From Prevotellaceae bacterium UBA6974 (GTDB lineage: Bacteria; Bacteroidota; Bacteroidia; Bacteroidales; Bacteroidaceae), in assembly GCA_002450165.1 (NCBI GenBank), contig DJYQ01000003.1, positions 1-22,983 of the forward strand: a DNA stretch of 22,983 nucleotides, in the 5' to 3' direction. The first letter of the stretch is position 1. Every line of letters starts with the position of its first letter. Under the pieces are notes generated by a model that worked only from the letters and a program-made list of their open reading frames with translations, had not been told where the DNA came from and searched no databases. Shown here one piece after another: positions 6,817-15,458 of the stretch. The translations under genes and the position numbers were made by a program.

Positions 6817-8622
6817 ATGAAACATCAGTTAAGGAGTGCGGTGTGCACCCAGGGTCGCCGTATGGCAGGTGCACGTGCCCTGTGGGTTGCTACGGGAATG
6901 AAGAGGGAACAGTTTGGCAAGCCCATTATTGCCATTGTAAACAGTTTTACCCAGTTTGTACCTGGGCATACTCATCTGCACGAAATTGGTCAGATAGTCA
7001 AGGCCGAGATAGAGGGAATGGGGTGCTATGCGGCTGAATTCAACACAATAGCCGTGGACGATGGTATTGCCATGGGACATGATGGTATGCTGTACAGCCT
7101 GCCCAGCCGTGACATAATCGCGGACAGTGTGGAGTATATGGTCAATGCGCACAAGGCAGATGCGATGATTTGCATTAGCAATTGCGACAAGGTGACCCCG
7201 GGTATGCTGATGGCAAGCATGCGTCTTAATATTCCTACCATATTCGTCAGTGGCGGCCCTATGGAGGCAGGTAAATACAAGGGCGAGAACGTAGATCTGA
7301 TAACGGCTATGGTCAAGGGCGGTGACAAGACCGTAAGTGACAGTGAGCTGGCAGAAATCGAGAATTGTGCGTGTCCAGGCTGCGGAGCCTGCAGCGGTAT
7401 GTTCACGGCAAACAGCATGAACTCGCTGACCGAGGCTATAGGACTGTCCCTGCCAGGCAACGGCAGCATACTGGCAACGCACGTAAACCGTGTTCAGCTG
7501 TTCAGGGATGCAGCACGTATCTTGGTCGAGAATGCGTGGAAATATTATCGCGACGGTGACGACAGTGTTTTGCCCAGGTCTATCGCTACACGCCAGGCTT
7601 TCCTGAATGCAATGACACTGGACATTGCCATGGGTGCAAGTACCAATACCGTGCTTCATCTGCTGGCCGTTGCCCAGGAGGCGGGTGTTGACTTTACCAT
7701 GAAGGACATCGATGCCCTCAGCCGCAAGGTTCCGTTCCTGTGCAAGCTGGCTCCCAACTGGCAGAAATACAGTATCCAGGAGGAGAATCGCGCAGGCGGC
7801 ATACTGGGTATCATGGGCGAACTGGCCAAGGGCGGTTTGCTGGACCTTACTGCCAGGCGTGTGAACGGTGCGACACTGGGCGAGGACATAGCCAGGTATA
7901 GCATCACAGGCGATACGATAGATCCCCAGGCCCTGCGTATCTACAGCAGTGCTCCCGGAGGCAGGTTCAGCACCCGGATGGGCTCACAGGACAATAAGTA
8001 CGACACATTGGATACCGACCGTGCCAACGGCTGTATTCGCGACATAGAACATGCCTACACCCGAGACGGTGGCATGGCAGTGCTGTTTGGCAACATAGCC
8101 CCTGACGGCTGTGTGGTAAAGACGGCAGGTGTTGCACCCGAGTTGTGGCACTTCCGTGGTCCAGCCGTGGTATTTGACTCGCAGGAGGATGCCTGCGAGG
8201 GTATCCTGGGCGGCAAGGTTAAGAAAGGTGACTGCGTGGTCATTACTCACGAGGGGCCCAAGGGAGGTCCCGGTATGCAGGAGATGCTGTATCCCACATC
8301 GTATATCAAGAGCATGCACATGGGAAAGGAGTGTGCATTGATTACTGACGGCCGTTTCAGCGGCGGTACCAGCGGACTGAGCATCGGGCATATCAGCCCC
8401 GAGGCTGCCAGTGGCGGTGCCATAGGCAAGATTCAGGACGGAGACATCATCGAGATTGATATCCCTGGCCGCTCGATTAACGTAGAGCTTAGCGACGAGA
8501 AACTTGCAGCACGTCCCCAGCGCCCGCTCAGGCGTAACCGCGTGGTGAGCAAGGCTCTCAGGGCATACGCACAAAGCGTATCATCGGCTGACAAGGGCGG
8601 TGTCAGGATATTGCCGGAGTAG
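6817..8622 (+). CDS. ilvD: Dihydroxy-acid dehydratase
   Basis: This cytoplasmic enzyme dehydrates 2,3-dihydroxy-isovalerate and 2,3-dihydroxy-3-methylvalerate to the keto acids that precede valine, leucine and isoleucine. The 601-residue protein is close to the usual length and follows the E. coli IlvD pattern along its whole length. Visible marks are VNSFTQFVPGH near residues 41-51, VDDGIAMGH at 80-88, NCDKVTPGM at 122-130 (C123), CPGCGACSGMFTANSMN at 186-202 (C192), and the C-terminal signature ITDGRFSGGTSGLSIGH. The VNSF region has no Cys where the plant-type [2Fe-2S] enzymes have one, so the oxygen-sensitive E. coli-type iron-sulfur cluster is likelier. It is first in the ilv operon and transcribed from the promoter at 6729-6759. 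No strong Shine-Dalgarno sequence is visible. Confidence 0.97.
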   Translation: MKHQLRSAVCTQGRRMAGARALWVATGMKREQFGKPIIAIVNSFTQFVPGHTHLHEIGQIVKAEIEGMGCYAAEFNTIAVDDGIAMGHDGMLYSLPSRDIIADSVEYMVNAHKADAMICISNCDKVTPGMLMASMRLNIPTIFVSGGPMEAGKYKGENVDLITAMVKGGDKTVSDSELAEIENCACPGCGACSGMFTANSMNSLTEAIGLSLPGNGSILATHVNRVQLFRDAARILVENAWKYYRDGDDSVLPRSIATRQAFLNAMTLDIAMGASTNTVLHLLAVAQEAGVDFTMKDIDALSRKVPFLCKLAPNWQKYSIQEENRAGGILGIMGELAKGGLLDLTARRVNGATLGEDIARYSITGDTIDPQALRIYSSAPGGRFSTRMGSQDNKYDTLDTDRANGCIRDIEHAYTRDGGMAVLFGNIAPDGCVVKTAGVAPELWHFRGPAVVFDSQEDACEGILGGKVKKGDCVVITHEGPKGGPGMQEMLYPTSYIKSMHMGKECALITDGRFSGGTSGLSIGHISPEAASGGAIGKIQDGDIIEIDIPGRSINVELSDEKLAARPQRPLRRNRVVSKALRAYAQSVSSADKGGVRILPE

Positions 8623-8660
8623 GGTGGCCCGTGGTTAGCGGTTAGTTCTGCGGTATTTGA

Positions 8661-8693
8661 GAATTATGAATTAAGTATTGTGAATTATGAATT
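8661..8693. repeat. 12-bp direct repeat at the ilvD-ilvB junction
   Basis: GAATTATGAATT occurs at 8661-8672 and again at 8682-8693, 21 bases apart, and the second copy contains the ilvB start codon. The reverse complement of its core (AATTCATAATT) recurs just before ilvN at 10403-10413, and a related CATAATTATG precedes the thioesterase gene. Confidence 0.7.
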
Positions 8694-10390
8694 CAAACAA
8701 AATAACCGGTGCTGAGGCATTGATGCGGTCGCTGGAGAACGAGGGTGTTGATATCCTCTTTGGTTATCCGGGCGGTGCCATCATGCCCACATACGATGCA
8801 CTGTATGATCACAAGGAGACTTTGCACCATATATTGGTGCGTCATGAACAGGCGGCCGTGCATGCCGCACAGGGATATGCACGTGTCAGCGGCCGTGTGG
8901 GTTGCGCCATAGTCACCAGCGGTCCTGGTGCGATGAACACCGTTACGGGTATCGCAGATGCAATGATTGACTCTACTCCCCTGGTGGTTATCTGTGGCCA
9001 GGTAGGTGCTGCCATGCTGGGTACGGATGCTTTTCAAGAGGTTGATGTCGTAGGTGTTACGCAGCCCATAAGCAAGTGGAACTACCAGATAAGGCGTGCC
9101 GAGGACATTCCGTGGGCTGTGGCACGTGCATTTTATATTGCCCGCAGCGGTCGTCCAGGTCCGGTTGTCCTGGATTTTGCCAAGAATGCACAGACTGCGC
9201 TAATCGAATACACTCCACAGACGGTGGACTTTATACGTAGCTATGACCCGTATCCCGCTACGGACATGCAAGCTATAGAGAAGGCCGCCGATATGATAAA
9301 CATGAGCAGGAAACCGTTCATGCTGGTTGGTCAGGGCGTTGAACTGGCAAATGCCAATGACGAGTTGTTGGAATTGGTCGAAAAGGCTCAGATTCCGTTC
9401 GGACAGACCCTGCTGGGACTCAGTGCAGCACCTACAGATCATCCCCTCAACATGGGTATGCTGGGAATGCACGGCAATCTGGGCCCTAACGTGATGACAA
9501 ACCAGTGCGACCTGCTGATTGCAGTGGGAATGCGTTTTGACGATCGTGTTACGGGTAATCTGAAGACTTACGCCAAGCAGGCGAAGATTATACACTTCGA
9601 GATAGACCCCAGCGAGCTGGGCAAGAATGTGCGTCCTACACTCAGTGTGCTGGGTGACTGCAAGGTCACCTTGCCACAGGTTACACGCTTGGTTCAGAAA
9701 GCCTCGCACCAGGATTGGATAGACGGTTTCAAACCCTATGCCGAGAAGGAGTACCGGATGGTTATCGATGCAGCACTGCATCCCAAGGACGGCCCACTGC
9801 TTATGGGCGAGGTGGTGCGCAAGGTCAGCGAGGCTGCCAACAACGAGGCAATCATGGTGACCGATGTCGGGCAGAACCAGATGTTTGGCTGTCGTTATTT
9901 CAAGTTCACACATCCGCACAGCGTAGTAACCAGCGGCGGTTGCGGTACAATGGGATTTGGTATTCCAGCAGCAATGGGCGCATGCTATGGAGCCCCGGGA
10001 CGTACGGTATGTATGCTGTGTGGCGACGGCGGTTTCCAGATGACTATTCAGGAACTGGGAACCATCATGGAGAACAGGATACCAGTCAAGATGATTCTGC
10101 TCAACAACAATTTCCTGGGCAATGTGCGCCAGTGGCAGTATATGTTCTTCAACAAGCGCTACTCGTTTACCCCTATGCTAAATCCTGATTACGAGAAGAT
10201 AGCCGAGGGTTACAACATTCCGTGCCGTACGGTGGTGGACAGAAAGGATCTGGACGATGCCATCAGGCAGATGCTGACGACCGAAGGTCCGTTCCTGCTG
10301 CAGTGTGCGGTTAAGGAGGAGGACAACGTCCTGCCTATGACACCTCCGGGAGCAAATGTGGACGAGATGCTGCTTCAGGTTAATTCATAA
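8687..10390 (+). CDS. ilvB: Acetolactate synthase, large catalytic subunit
   Basis: This is a thiamine diphosphate enzyme that condenses pyruvate with pyruvate or 2-oxobutyrate, the committed step of branched-chain amino acid synthesis. The 567-residue protein has all three ThDP-enzyme domains. The N-terminal pyrimidine-binding domain carries the catalytic glutamate in RHEQAAVHAAQGYARVSG (E54). The central domain contains GMRFDDRVTGN (281-291). The C-terminal domain carries the ThDP motif GDGGF (446-450) through LLNNN (471-475), followed by RQWQ with W483. The length is typical. It lies 64 bases after ilvD and 24 bases before ilvN, the regulatory subunit, so the holoenzyme is made from one transcript. 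The start lies inside an AT-rich repeat (GAATTATGAATT). Confidence 0.97.
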   Translation: MNSNKITGAEALMRSLENEGVDILFGYPGGAIMPTYDALYDHKETLHHILVRHEQAAVHAAQGYARVSGRVGCAIVTSGPGAMNTVTGIADAMIDSTPLVVICGQVGAAMLGTDAFQEVDVVGVTQPISKWNYQIRRAEDIPWAVARAFYIARSGRPGPVVLDFAKNAQTALIEYTPQTVDFIRSYDPYPATDMQAIEKAADMINMSRKPFMLVGQGVELANANDELLELVEKAQIPFGQTLLGLSAAPTDHPLNMGMLGMHGNLGPNVMTNQCDLLIAVGMRFDDRVTGNLKTYAKQAKIIHFEIDPSELGKNVRPTLSVLGDCKVTLPQVTRLVQKASHQDWIDGFKPYAEKEYRMVIDAALHPKDGPLLMGEVVRKVSEAANNEAIMVTDVGQNQMFGCRYFKFTHPHSVVTSGGCGTMGFGIPAAMGACYGAPGRTVCMLCGDGGFQMTIQELGTIMENRIPVKMILLNNNFLGNVRQWQYMFFNKRYSFTPMLNPDYEKIAEGYNIPCRTVVDRKDLDDAIRQMLTTEGPFLLQCAVKEEDNVLPMTPPGANVDEMLLQVNS

Positions 10391-10413
10391 TGCATAATTC
10401 GTAATTCATAATT
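10382..10413. repeat. AT-rich repeat at the ilvB-ilvN junction
   Basis: AATTCATAAT at 10382 and AATTCATAATT at 10403-10413 flank a third close copy (GCATAATTC). They are the inverse of the element before ilvB. The ilvN start codon follows the last copy directly. Confidence 0.6.
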
Positions 10414-10414
10414 A

Positions 10415-11239
10415 ATGGTTATGAAATCAGACAAGAAACAAGGTGCTGCTGAATGCGGCGATTGCAATACATGTGGCAAGTGCGATGCCCTGGAGCAGGA
10501 GATGCTGGGGTTTGACGAGGCTGTGCGCAGGGCTGCGGCTGTTGACCGTGACTCATACGAGAAGAGTCTGCGCCGTCAGAGGAGTGGCTTGCTGAACAGT
10601 GAAATGGAACAGGGCGACCAGCACGAGACATTCAAGCGCAATGCCGTAGTCCGACCCTCGACACCGGCACACGAGGGAGCCATTGTCAGCAGTCACGAGG
10701 GGCTGACACTGTACACGCTGATTATATACAGCGAGAACTTTGCGGGTATCCTGAACCAGATAACCGCGGTGTTTACGCGCCGTCAGGTCAATATCGAGTC
10801 ACTGAACGTATGTGCAAGTTCCACACCGGGTGTGCACAAGTACACGATTACATGCTACTGCAAGCCGGAGATGGCCGAGATGCTGACACAGCAGATAGAG
10901 AAGCGCATAGACGTCCTGCAGGCCAACTGTTTCCTGGACGACGAGATATTCATCCTGGAGACCTCGCTGATGAAGCTTTCCACGCCCAAGGTGCTGGCAG
11001 ACAAGAATATATCCAGGACGGTACGTCGTTTTGACGCACGTTTTGTCGAGGTGAACCCGACATATACCATAGTCGAGAAGACGGGTATAACCGAGGATGT
11101 GCTGGAGTTGTTCCGCCAGCTGGACGAAATAGGTTGTGTGCTGCAGTTCGTACGTACGGGACGTATAGCGGTGACCAAGTCCAATGTCGAACGTCTGGAC
11201 CAGTATATCGCAAGGCGCGAGGAAGACTATAATTCGTAA
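10415..11239 (+). CDS. ilvN: Acetolactate synthase regulatory subunit with an unusual Cys-rich N-terminal extension
   Basis: The 274-residue product binds the large subunit and normally mediates feedback by valine. From about residue 97 it is a standard IlvN: an ACT domain (LYTLIIYSENFAGILNQITA, then RRQVNIESLNVC and GVHKYTITCY) and a C-terminal domain with VLQFVRTGRIAVTK. Family members are usually about 160-190 residues. Here about 95 residues precede the ACT domain, including C14, C17, C20 and C23 in a regular CxxCxxCxxC array, then a charged, probably helical stretch. The chosen ATG has the same AT-rich context as the starts of ilvB and the thioesterase, and no stop interrupts the extension. 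A start further downstream cannot be excluded. A metal or iron-sulfur site is inference only. Confidence 0.9.
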   Translation: MVMKSDKKQGAAECGDCNTCGKCDALEQEMLGFDEAVRRAAAVDRDSYEKSLRRQRSGLLNSEMEQGDQHETFKRNAVVRPSTPAHEGAIVSSHEGLTLYTLIIYSENFAGILNQITAVFTRRQVNIESLNVCASSTPGVHKYTITCYCKPEMAEMLTQQIEKRIDVLQANCFLDDEIFILETSLMKLSTPKVLADKNISRTVRRFDARFVEVNPTYTIVEKTGITEDVLELFRQLDEIGCVLQFVRTGRIAVTKSNVERLDQYIARREEDYNS

Positions 11240-11267
11240 TTGAATTGATAATATTTAATCCATAATT

Positions 11268-12029
11268 ATGGAGAAGATAGACAGTCATGCTATATTCGTC
11301 GAACCGTTTCATGTAGATTTTACAGGGCGCATATTCATGGGCGTGCTGGGAAATCATCTGCTGAATGCTGCTGGCAACCATTCGCAAAGGCGAGGGTGGG
11401 GTATAGGTGCGCTGAACGAGACGAGTCATACGTGGGTGCTGAGCCGTCTGTCAATCGAGATGACGCGCATGCCCAGGCAGTTCCAGCATTGTACTGTCAG
11501 GACCTGGGTCGAGAGCGTGATGCGGCTGTTCACCAACCGTAACTTCGCAATACTGGACAGTGATGGGCAACCTATGGGATATGCCCGCAGCGTGTGGGCA
11601 ATGATAGACCTGGGAACGCGCCTCCCGTGCGACCTGTTGTCGTTGTACGACGGGGATATACTTAACTATGTGGTGGATCAGGAGGATAATGTCTGCCCGA
11701 TAGAGGGACACGGGCGTTTCCGTTTCCGCGATGCCCGGCTCGTTCGCACCATAGATACCTATTACAGCGACGTGGACATCAACGGCCATATCAACAGCAT
11801 CAAGTATATAGAGCACATCCTGGACCTGTTCGGAAAAGAGAATTTCGAACACGGCATCAGACGCTTCGAGATTGCCTACAAGGCAGAGAGCCATATGGGC
11901 GACAGGCTTAGCTTCTTTGTTCAGGACAACGCGGATGCAGGGGGTACGGATGTCGAGATTCGCAAGAACGTGACAGACGCGAATCCCGGTGACGTGGTAT
12001 GTCAGGCACGAGTGATATTCAATAAATGA
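11268..12029 (+). CDS. Acyl-ACP thioesterase (FatA/FatB-like double hotdog)
   Basis: The 253-residue protein belongs to the acyl-ACP thioesterase family, which hydrolyses acyl-ACP to free fatty acid and ACP in the cytoplasm. It has two hotdog halves. The second carries YSDVDINGHIN at 166-176, with D170, N172 and H174 in the D-x-N-x-H arrangement of the plant enzymes' active site, followed by KYIEHILD. The plant active-site Cys is not evident. It lies between ilvN (28 bases) and ilvC (32 bases), inside the branched-chain operon, an arrangement I recall from other Bacteroidetes. The location suggests a link between keto acid supply and branched-chain fatty acid synthesis; that link is inference. 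The chain-length preference cannot be read from the sequence. Confidence 0.88.
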   Translation: MEKIDSHAIFVEPFHVDFTGRIFMGVLGNHLLNAAGNHSQRRGWGIGALNETSHTWVLSRLSIEMTRMPRQFQHCTVRTWVESVMRLFTNRNFAILDSDGQPMGYARSVWAMIDLGTRLPCDLLSLYDGDILNYVVDQEDNVCPIEGHGRFRFRDARLVRTIDTYYSDVDINGHINSIKYIEHILDLFGKENFEHGIRRFEIAYKAESHMGDRLSFFVQDNADAGGTDVEIRKNVTDANPGDVVCQARVIFNK

Positions 12030-12061
12030 GACAAACGATAATTAACTAAAAACAAAACAAC

Positions 12062-13105
12062 ATGGCAAAAATGAATTTTGGTGGAGTTATCGAGGAGGTA
12101 ATGACACGTGAGGAGTTTCCATTGGAGAAGGCGCGCGAGATTCTGAAGGACGAGCAGATTTCCGTTATCGGATATGGTGTCCAGGGCCCCGGTCAGGCTT
12201 GTAACCTGCGCGACAACGGCTTCAACGTAATCGTTGGGCAGCGTCAGGGCAAGACTTTCGAGAAAGCTATTGCCGATGGCTGGGTTCCGGGCAAGACGCT
12301 GTTTTCTATCGAGGAGGCTGCACAGAAGGCAAGCATCATAATGTGCCTACTCAGTGATGCGGCTGTAATGAGCGTATGGCCGACCTTGCAGAAGTATCTG
12401 ACACCAGGCAAGGCTCTGTACTTCAGCCACGGTTTCGCCATCACTTGGAGCGACCGCACGGGCTGTGTTCCATCCAAGGACATCGATGTTATAATGGTTG
12501 CTCCCAAGGGCAGCGGCACATCGCTTCGTACAATGTTCCTCGAGGGTCGTGGCCTGAACAGTTCCTATGCAGTTTACAACGATGCTACAGGACGTGCGCT
12601 GGATCGCACTCTTGCCCTGGGTATAGGTATTGGTTCGGGTTATCTGTTCGAAACCACCTTCCAGCGCGAGGCTACATCGGACCTGACAGGCGAGCGCGGC
12701 TCACTGATGGGCGCCATCCAGGGTCTGTTGCTGGCTCAGTACGAGGTTCTGCGTGAGAACGGTCATACCCCGTCCGAGGCATTCAACGAGACAGTCGAGG
12801 AGCTCACACAGTCGCTGATGCCGTTGTTTGCACAGAAGGGTATGGACTGGATGTATGCTAACTGCTCGACGACGGCACAGCGCGGTGCGTTGGATTGGTT
12901 CCCACGTTTCCACGATGCCATCAAGCCTGTAATGCAGCAATTGTATGCAAGCGTCAAGTGCGGTAACGAGGCTCAGATCAGCATTGATGCCAACTCAAAG
13001 CCTGATTACCGCGTAGGTCTTGAGAAGGAACTGGCAGCCCTGCGCGAGAGCGAGATGTGGCGCACAGCCGAGACAGTACGTCAGTTGCGCCCCGAGAATA
13101 ACTAA
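12062..13105 (+). CDS. ilvC: Ketol-acid reductoisomerase
   Basis: This enzyme isomerises and reduces acetolactate and acetohydroxybutyrate to the dihydroxy acids used by IlvD, with NAD(P)H and Mg2+. The 347-residue protein has the Rossmann motif GYGVQGPGQA (37-46) and a following VGQRQGK loop, whose Arg fits NADPH binding. The knotted C-terminal domain carries metal-ligand stretches around SDLTGERGSLMG and FNETVEELTQSLMP, and the STTAQRGALDW segment. Sequence and length agree with Bacteroidetes class I-like enzymes. It is the last gene of the operon, 32 bases after the thioesterase gene, and ends just before a bidirectional terminator. Confidence 0.97.
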   Translation: MAKMNFGGVIEEVMTREEFPLEKAREILKDEQISVIGYGVQGPGQACNLRDNGFNVIVGQRQGKTFEKAIADGWVPGKTLFSIEEAAQKASIIMCLLSDAAVMSVWPTLQKYLTPGKALYFSHGFAITWSDRTGCVPSKDIDVIMVAPKGSGTSLRTMFLEGRGLNSSYAVYNDATGRALDRTLALGIGIGSGYLFETTFQREATSDLTGERGSLMGAIQGLLLAQYEVLRENGHTPSEAFNETVEELTQSLMPLFAQKGMDWMYANCSTTAQRGALDWFPRFHDAIKPVMQQLYASVKCGNEAQISIDANSKPDYRVGLEKELAALRESEMWRTAETVRQLRPENN

Positions 13106-13127
13106 GTATTACTGTTCAGTAAAAATT

Positions 13128-13153
13128 AAGCCCGACACGAAAGTGCCGGGCTT
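13128..13153. terminator. Bidirectional terminator between ilvC and the convergent PPIase gene
   Basis: AAGCCCG-A-CAC and GTG-C-CGGGCTT form a 10-pair stem with one A/C mismatch and a GAAA loop. On the minus strand the stem is followed by AATTTTT, a good U-tract. On the plus strand only a weak TTATTCT follows. It lies 23 bases after the ilvC stop and 21 bases after the stop of the opposing gene, so it serves both. Confidence 0.88.
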
Positions 13154-13173
13154 ATTCTGTATGTGTGTGTTTG

Positions 13174-15336
13174 TCAGTAGAAGAGATAGCGGTTGTCCTT
13201 CACATCTGCCTTCTTCAGCAAATCCTGTATCAGGATGCCGCTCTGGAAGATGTTGTATGTAGCCATCTGCTCGAGTTGTGCCTCCTCGGTCTTCTTGTCG
13301 AACTTAGCACCCTTCTGCTTGTTTACAGCCAGAACCTGATAAGCATATACTGCAGCGTTACCCTTGATGCCTGCCTTGAACGTTCCCTGCTTCTGTGCCG
13401 TAATGCTGCCTGTAAGGGCTGGCTCGGGAGCCGAGAACTTGTTGACGTAGGCTGACTGCGAGAATGATACGTTGCGCAGTGTGTCGGTTACGGCACCTGC
13501 TACTTTGCCTGCCGCTGCCAGATCCTTGACACCGTTCATCTGTGCCATTATCTTTTCTGCCTTCTTGTCACGCAGCACGGCATCGGTCAGGTAGCGCTTG
13601 ACCTGTTCGTCATCCCATGGGTAATAGCCCTTCTTTGTGACTTTTGTGAGCATTACGCACAGCAGGTTGTCATTATTGCCACATTCGTAAAGCGGACTTA
13701 CGTCACCCACCTTGGTGTCCTCGCTGAATATCCAACGCAAAGTCTCGCGTGTGCTGCCTACATTGGCAACCTTGTAGCTTGTAGAGGAAAGAACCTCCTT
13801 CTCCACCATATATCCGGCCTTTACTGCACCGGCTTCGATGTCAACGGCATTCTTGCCAGCCAGGAATGATGAGAAGTCGTTGAAGGCCTTGTTGTATGTA
13901 TCCTTCGAGAAGCTACGCGGAGTCTTGATGACGGCAACGTCATACTTTGTCTCGATATTGCGGTTGCCGCAAATCTTGATGATGCGGATAGGCTGACCTT
14001 CCTGTGTAATCTTGTTTACCGAACCTACTGCGGCAGTCGTTATGAGCTTGTACAGGTCCTTGATGTTATCGTCCATCGGACGGCCTTCGTACTCGGCAGA
14101 CGTTACCCACATCTTGGGACTTGTATTGCCATACTTGACGGCAACTGAGTCGATGACTGCACCATTGTCAAGGGCAGTCATGATAGAGTCTGCGCTCTTC
14201 TCAGCAGCAGCCTGGTCGGTACCCGGAACAACAATCTGTTGTATCTCGACACTGTCGGGACGGCTCACCTTGGAAATCAGGCGTATGATGTTGAGTGTGT
14301 TGTCAGCTGCATAGTAGTAAGGGCCCTTCTGTGTACCCTCGCTCAGGCTGTCCAGTTCTGCAGCAATGTCGTTGGGCAGTGCGCGCTTGCTTACTGGCAG
14401 TGGGCTGTATGCCACAGTGCTCTTCGAGTCGCGTACTACGGTTGCAGGAGCAACTCCTTCTGCCAACTGGGCGGCATAGCCGTCCATCTCTCCCTCCAGG
14501 TTCTTGATGTCTTCCTTGCTGGCTTTTACTGCTACGTTGATGTACTTGATTTCACGCAGTTCCTGAGGGTTTACAAACAGTTCCTTCAACTCGTCGTATT
14601 TGGCTTTCAGGTCGTCGTCGCTGACCTTTACGTCCCCGTCCTTGATACTTGTATATGGAACGGCTGCCAGGGCTACGTCCGAACTTGCCGTGCGTGCCTC
14701 GAAGTTCTGCTTTGCAATAATCTGGTTGCTTATCATGCTTGTTGCAAGCAGTGTCGAGTATTTCTCCGAGAGAAGTTCCTGACGGATGCTCTTCTCGATA
14801 AACTTCCAGTACTTGTAGATTGTTGCAAACTGCTCCTTCTGCTCGGCTGGTATGTCGGCATTGTTCATTACATCGTTGTACTGGGACAGGAACTGCTTCA
14901 GCTGCTGATAGTCAAACTGCCCCTTGTCGTTTACGAACAGGGTCTGTGTCAGACGCTGGTGGCTGCCTGACTGGATAATCTGCTGCAATTCCTTGTCAGT
15001 AACCTGCAGGCCCAGTTTCTCAGCCTCGTGAGCGATAACCTGATTTTGGATGTATGTATTCCAAACCTGTTCGCGTACCTGATGCATCTGTTCATCCGAC
15101 AGGTTGCCCATTGCCGGATTTGTAACTTTCAGGACCTCCTGATACTCGTCAACCAGGTCGTTGAACTCCTGGAGACTGATGTTGTTGCCATAGACACTGC
15201 CTATGCGCTGACGTGTCTCCGTCTCACGATACGAGATAGAGCGCACCAGCTCTTCAGCAATGAAGGCGAACAGAGCAATACCTACAACTGCGATTAGGAA
15301 CTTGCTCCAATTACGTACTTTCTGTAAAGCTGCCAT
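13174..15336 (-). CDS. PpiD/SurA-like membrane-anchored periplasmic folding factor
   Basis: The 720-residue protein has one N-terminal membrane anchor (about residues 12-34) with the rest in the periplasm. Residues 40-220 match a SurA_N-type chaperone domain (SVYGNNISLQEFNDLVDEY, then VREQVWNTYIQNQVIAHEAE). Residues 359-458 align loosely with a parvulin (PPIC) domain, but the usual glycine-rich core is poorly kept, so isomerase activity is uncertain. The architecture is that of PpiD, which holds newly exported outer-membrane and periplasmic proteins. The gene follows the CNNM gene after 122 bases that include its own -7 box. Numbers of domains and residues were counted by hand. Confidence 0.85.
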   Translation of the reverse strand: MAALQKVRNWSKFLIAVVGIALFAFIAEELVRSISYRETETRQRIGSVYGNNISLQEFNDLVDEYQEVLKVTNPAMGNLSDEQMHQVREQVWNTYIQNQVIAHEAEKLGLQVTDKELQQIIQSGSHQRLTQTLFVNDKGQFDYQQLKQFLSQYNDVMNNADIPAEQKEQFATIYKYWKFIEKSIRQELLSEKYSTLLATSMISNQIIAKQNFEARTASSDVALAAVPYTSIKDGDVKVSDDDLKAKYDELKELFVNPQELREIKYINVAVKASKEDIKNLEGEMDGYAAQLAEGVAPATVVRDSKSTVAYSPLPVSKRALPNDIAAELDSLSEGTQKGPYYYAADNTLNIIRLISKVSRPDSVEIQQIVVPGTDQAAAEKSADSIMTALDNGAVIDSVAVKYGNTSPKMWVTSAEYEGRPMDDNIKDLYKLITTAAVGSVNKITQEGQPIRIIKICGNRNIETKYDVAVIKTPRSFSKDTYNKAFNDFSSFLAGKNAVDIEAGAVKAGYMVEKEVLSSTSYKVANVGSTRETLRWIFSEDTKVGDVSPLYECGNNDNLLCVMLTKVTKKGYYPWDDEQVKRYLTDAVLRDKKAEKIMAQMNGVKDLAAAGKVAGAVTDTLRNVSFSQSAYVNKFSAPEPALTGSITAQKQGTFKAGIKGNAAVYAYQVLAVNKQKGAKFDKKTEEAQLEQMATYNIFQSGILIQDLLKKADVKDNRYLFY

Positions 15337-15405
15337 AATGCTTTTGTATTTATTTGTTTGTTATTTCTTGTCTTTTGCTCCGGTGCATGACGCACAAACA
15401 GCGTA

Positions 15406-15413
15406 CAAAGGTA
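15406..15413 (-). promoter_or_regulatory. Putative -7 box (TACCTTTG) for the PpiD-like gene
   Basis: On the minus strand this reads TACCTTTG, a full TAnnTTTG match, 69 bases before the start codon. A TTTG is present upstream but only 11 bases away, not the usual 19-21, so the -33 element is weak. It suggests that the PPIase can be expressed separately from the upstream lptC cluster. Confidence 0.5.
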
Positions 15414-15458
15414 ATAAAAAATCGCAAATATACCTTATATAAAATTATAAAAAGTGAT

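Noticed and set aside
6829..7659. 276-codon open frame on the minus strand opposite ilvD
   Set aside because: It lies entirely inside a confidently identified gene, has a His/Cys-rich composition unlike any protein family I recognise, and has no promoter or start context. Such frames arise from the codon pattern of the sense gene.
9200..9919. 239-codon open frame on the minus strand opposite ilvB
   Set aside because: It is the antisense shadow of conserved ThDP-enzyme sequence, with no independent evidence of coding.
14239..14970. 243-codon open frame on the plus strand opposite the PpiD-like gene
   Set aside because: The product is Cys- and Val-rich with no recognisable domain, and the opposite strand encodes a well-supported protein through the whole interval.
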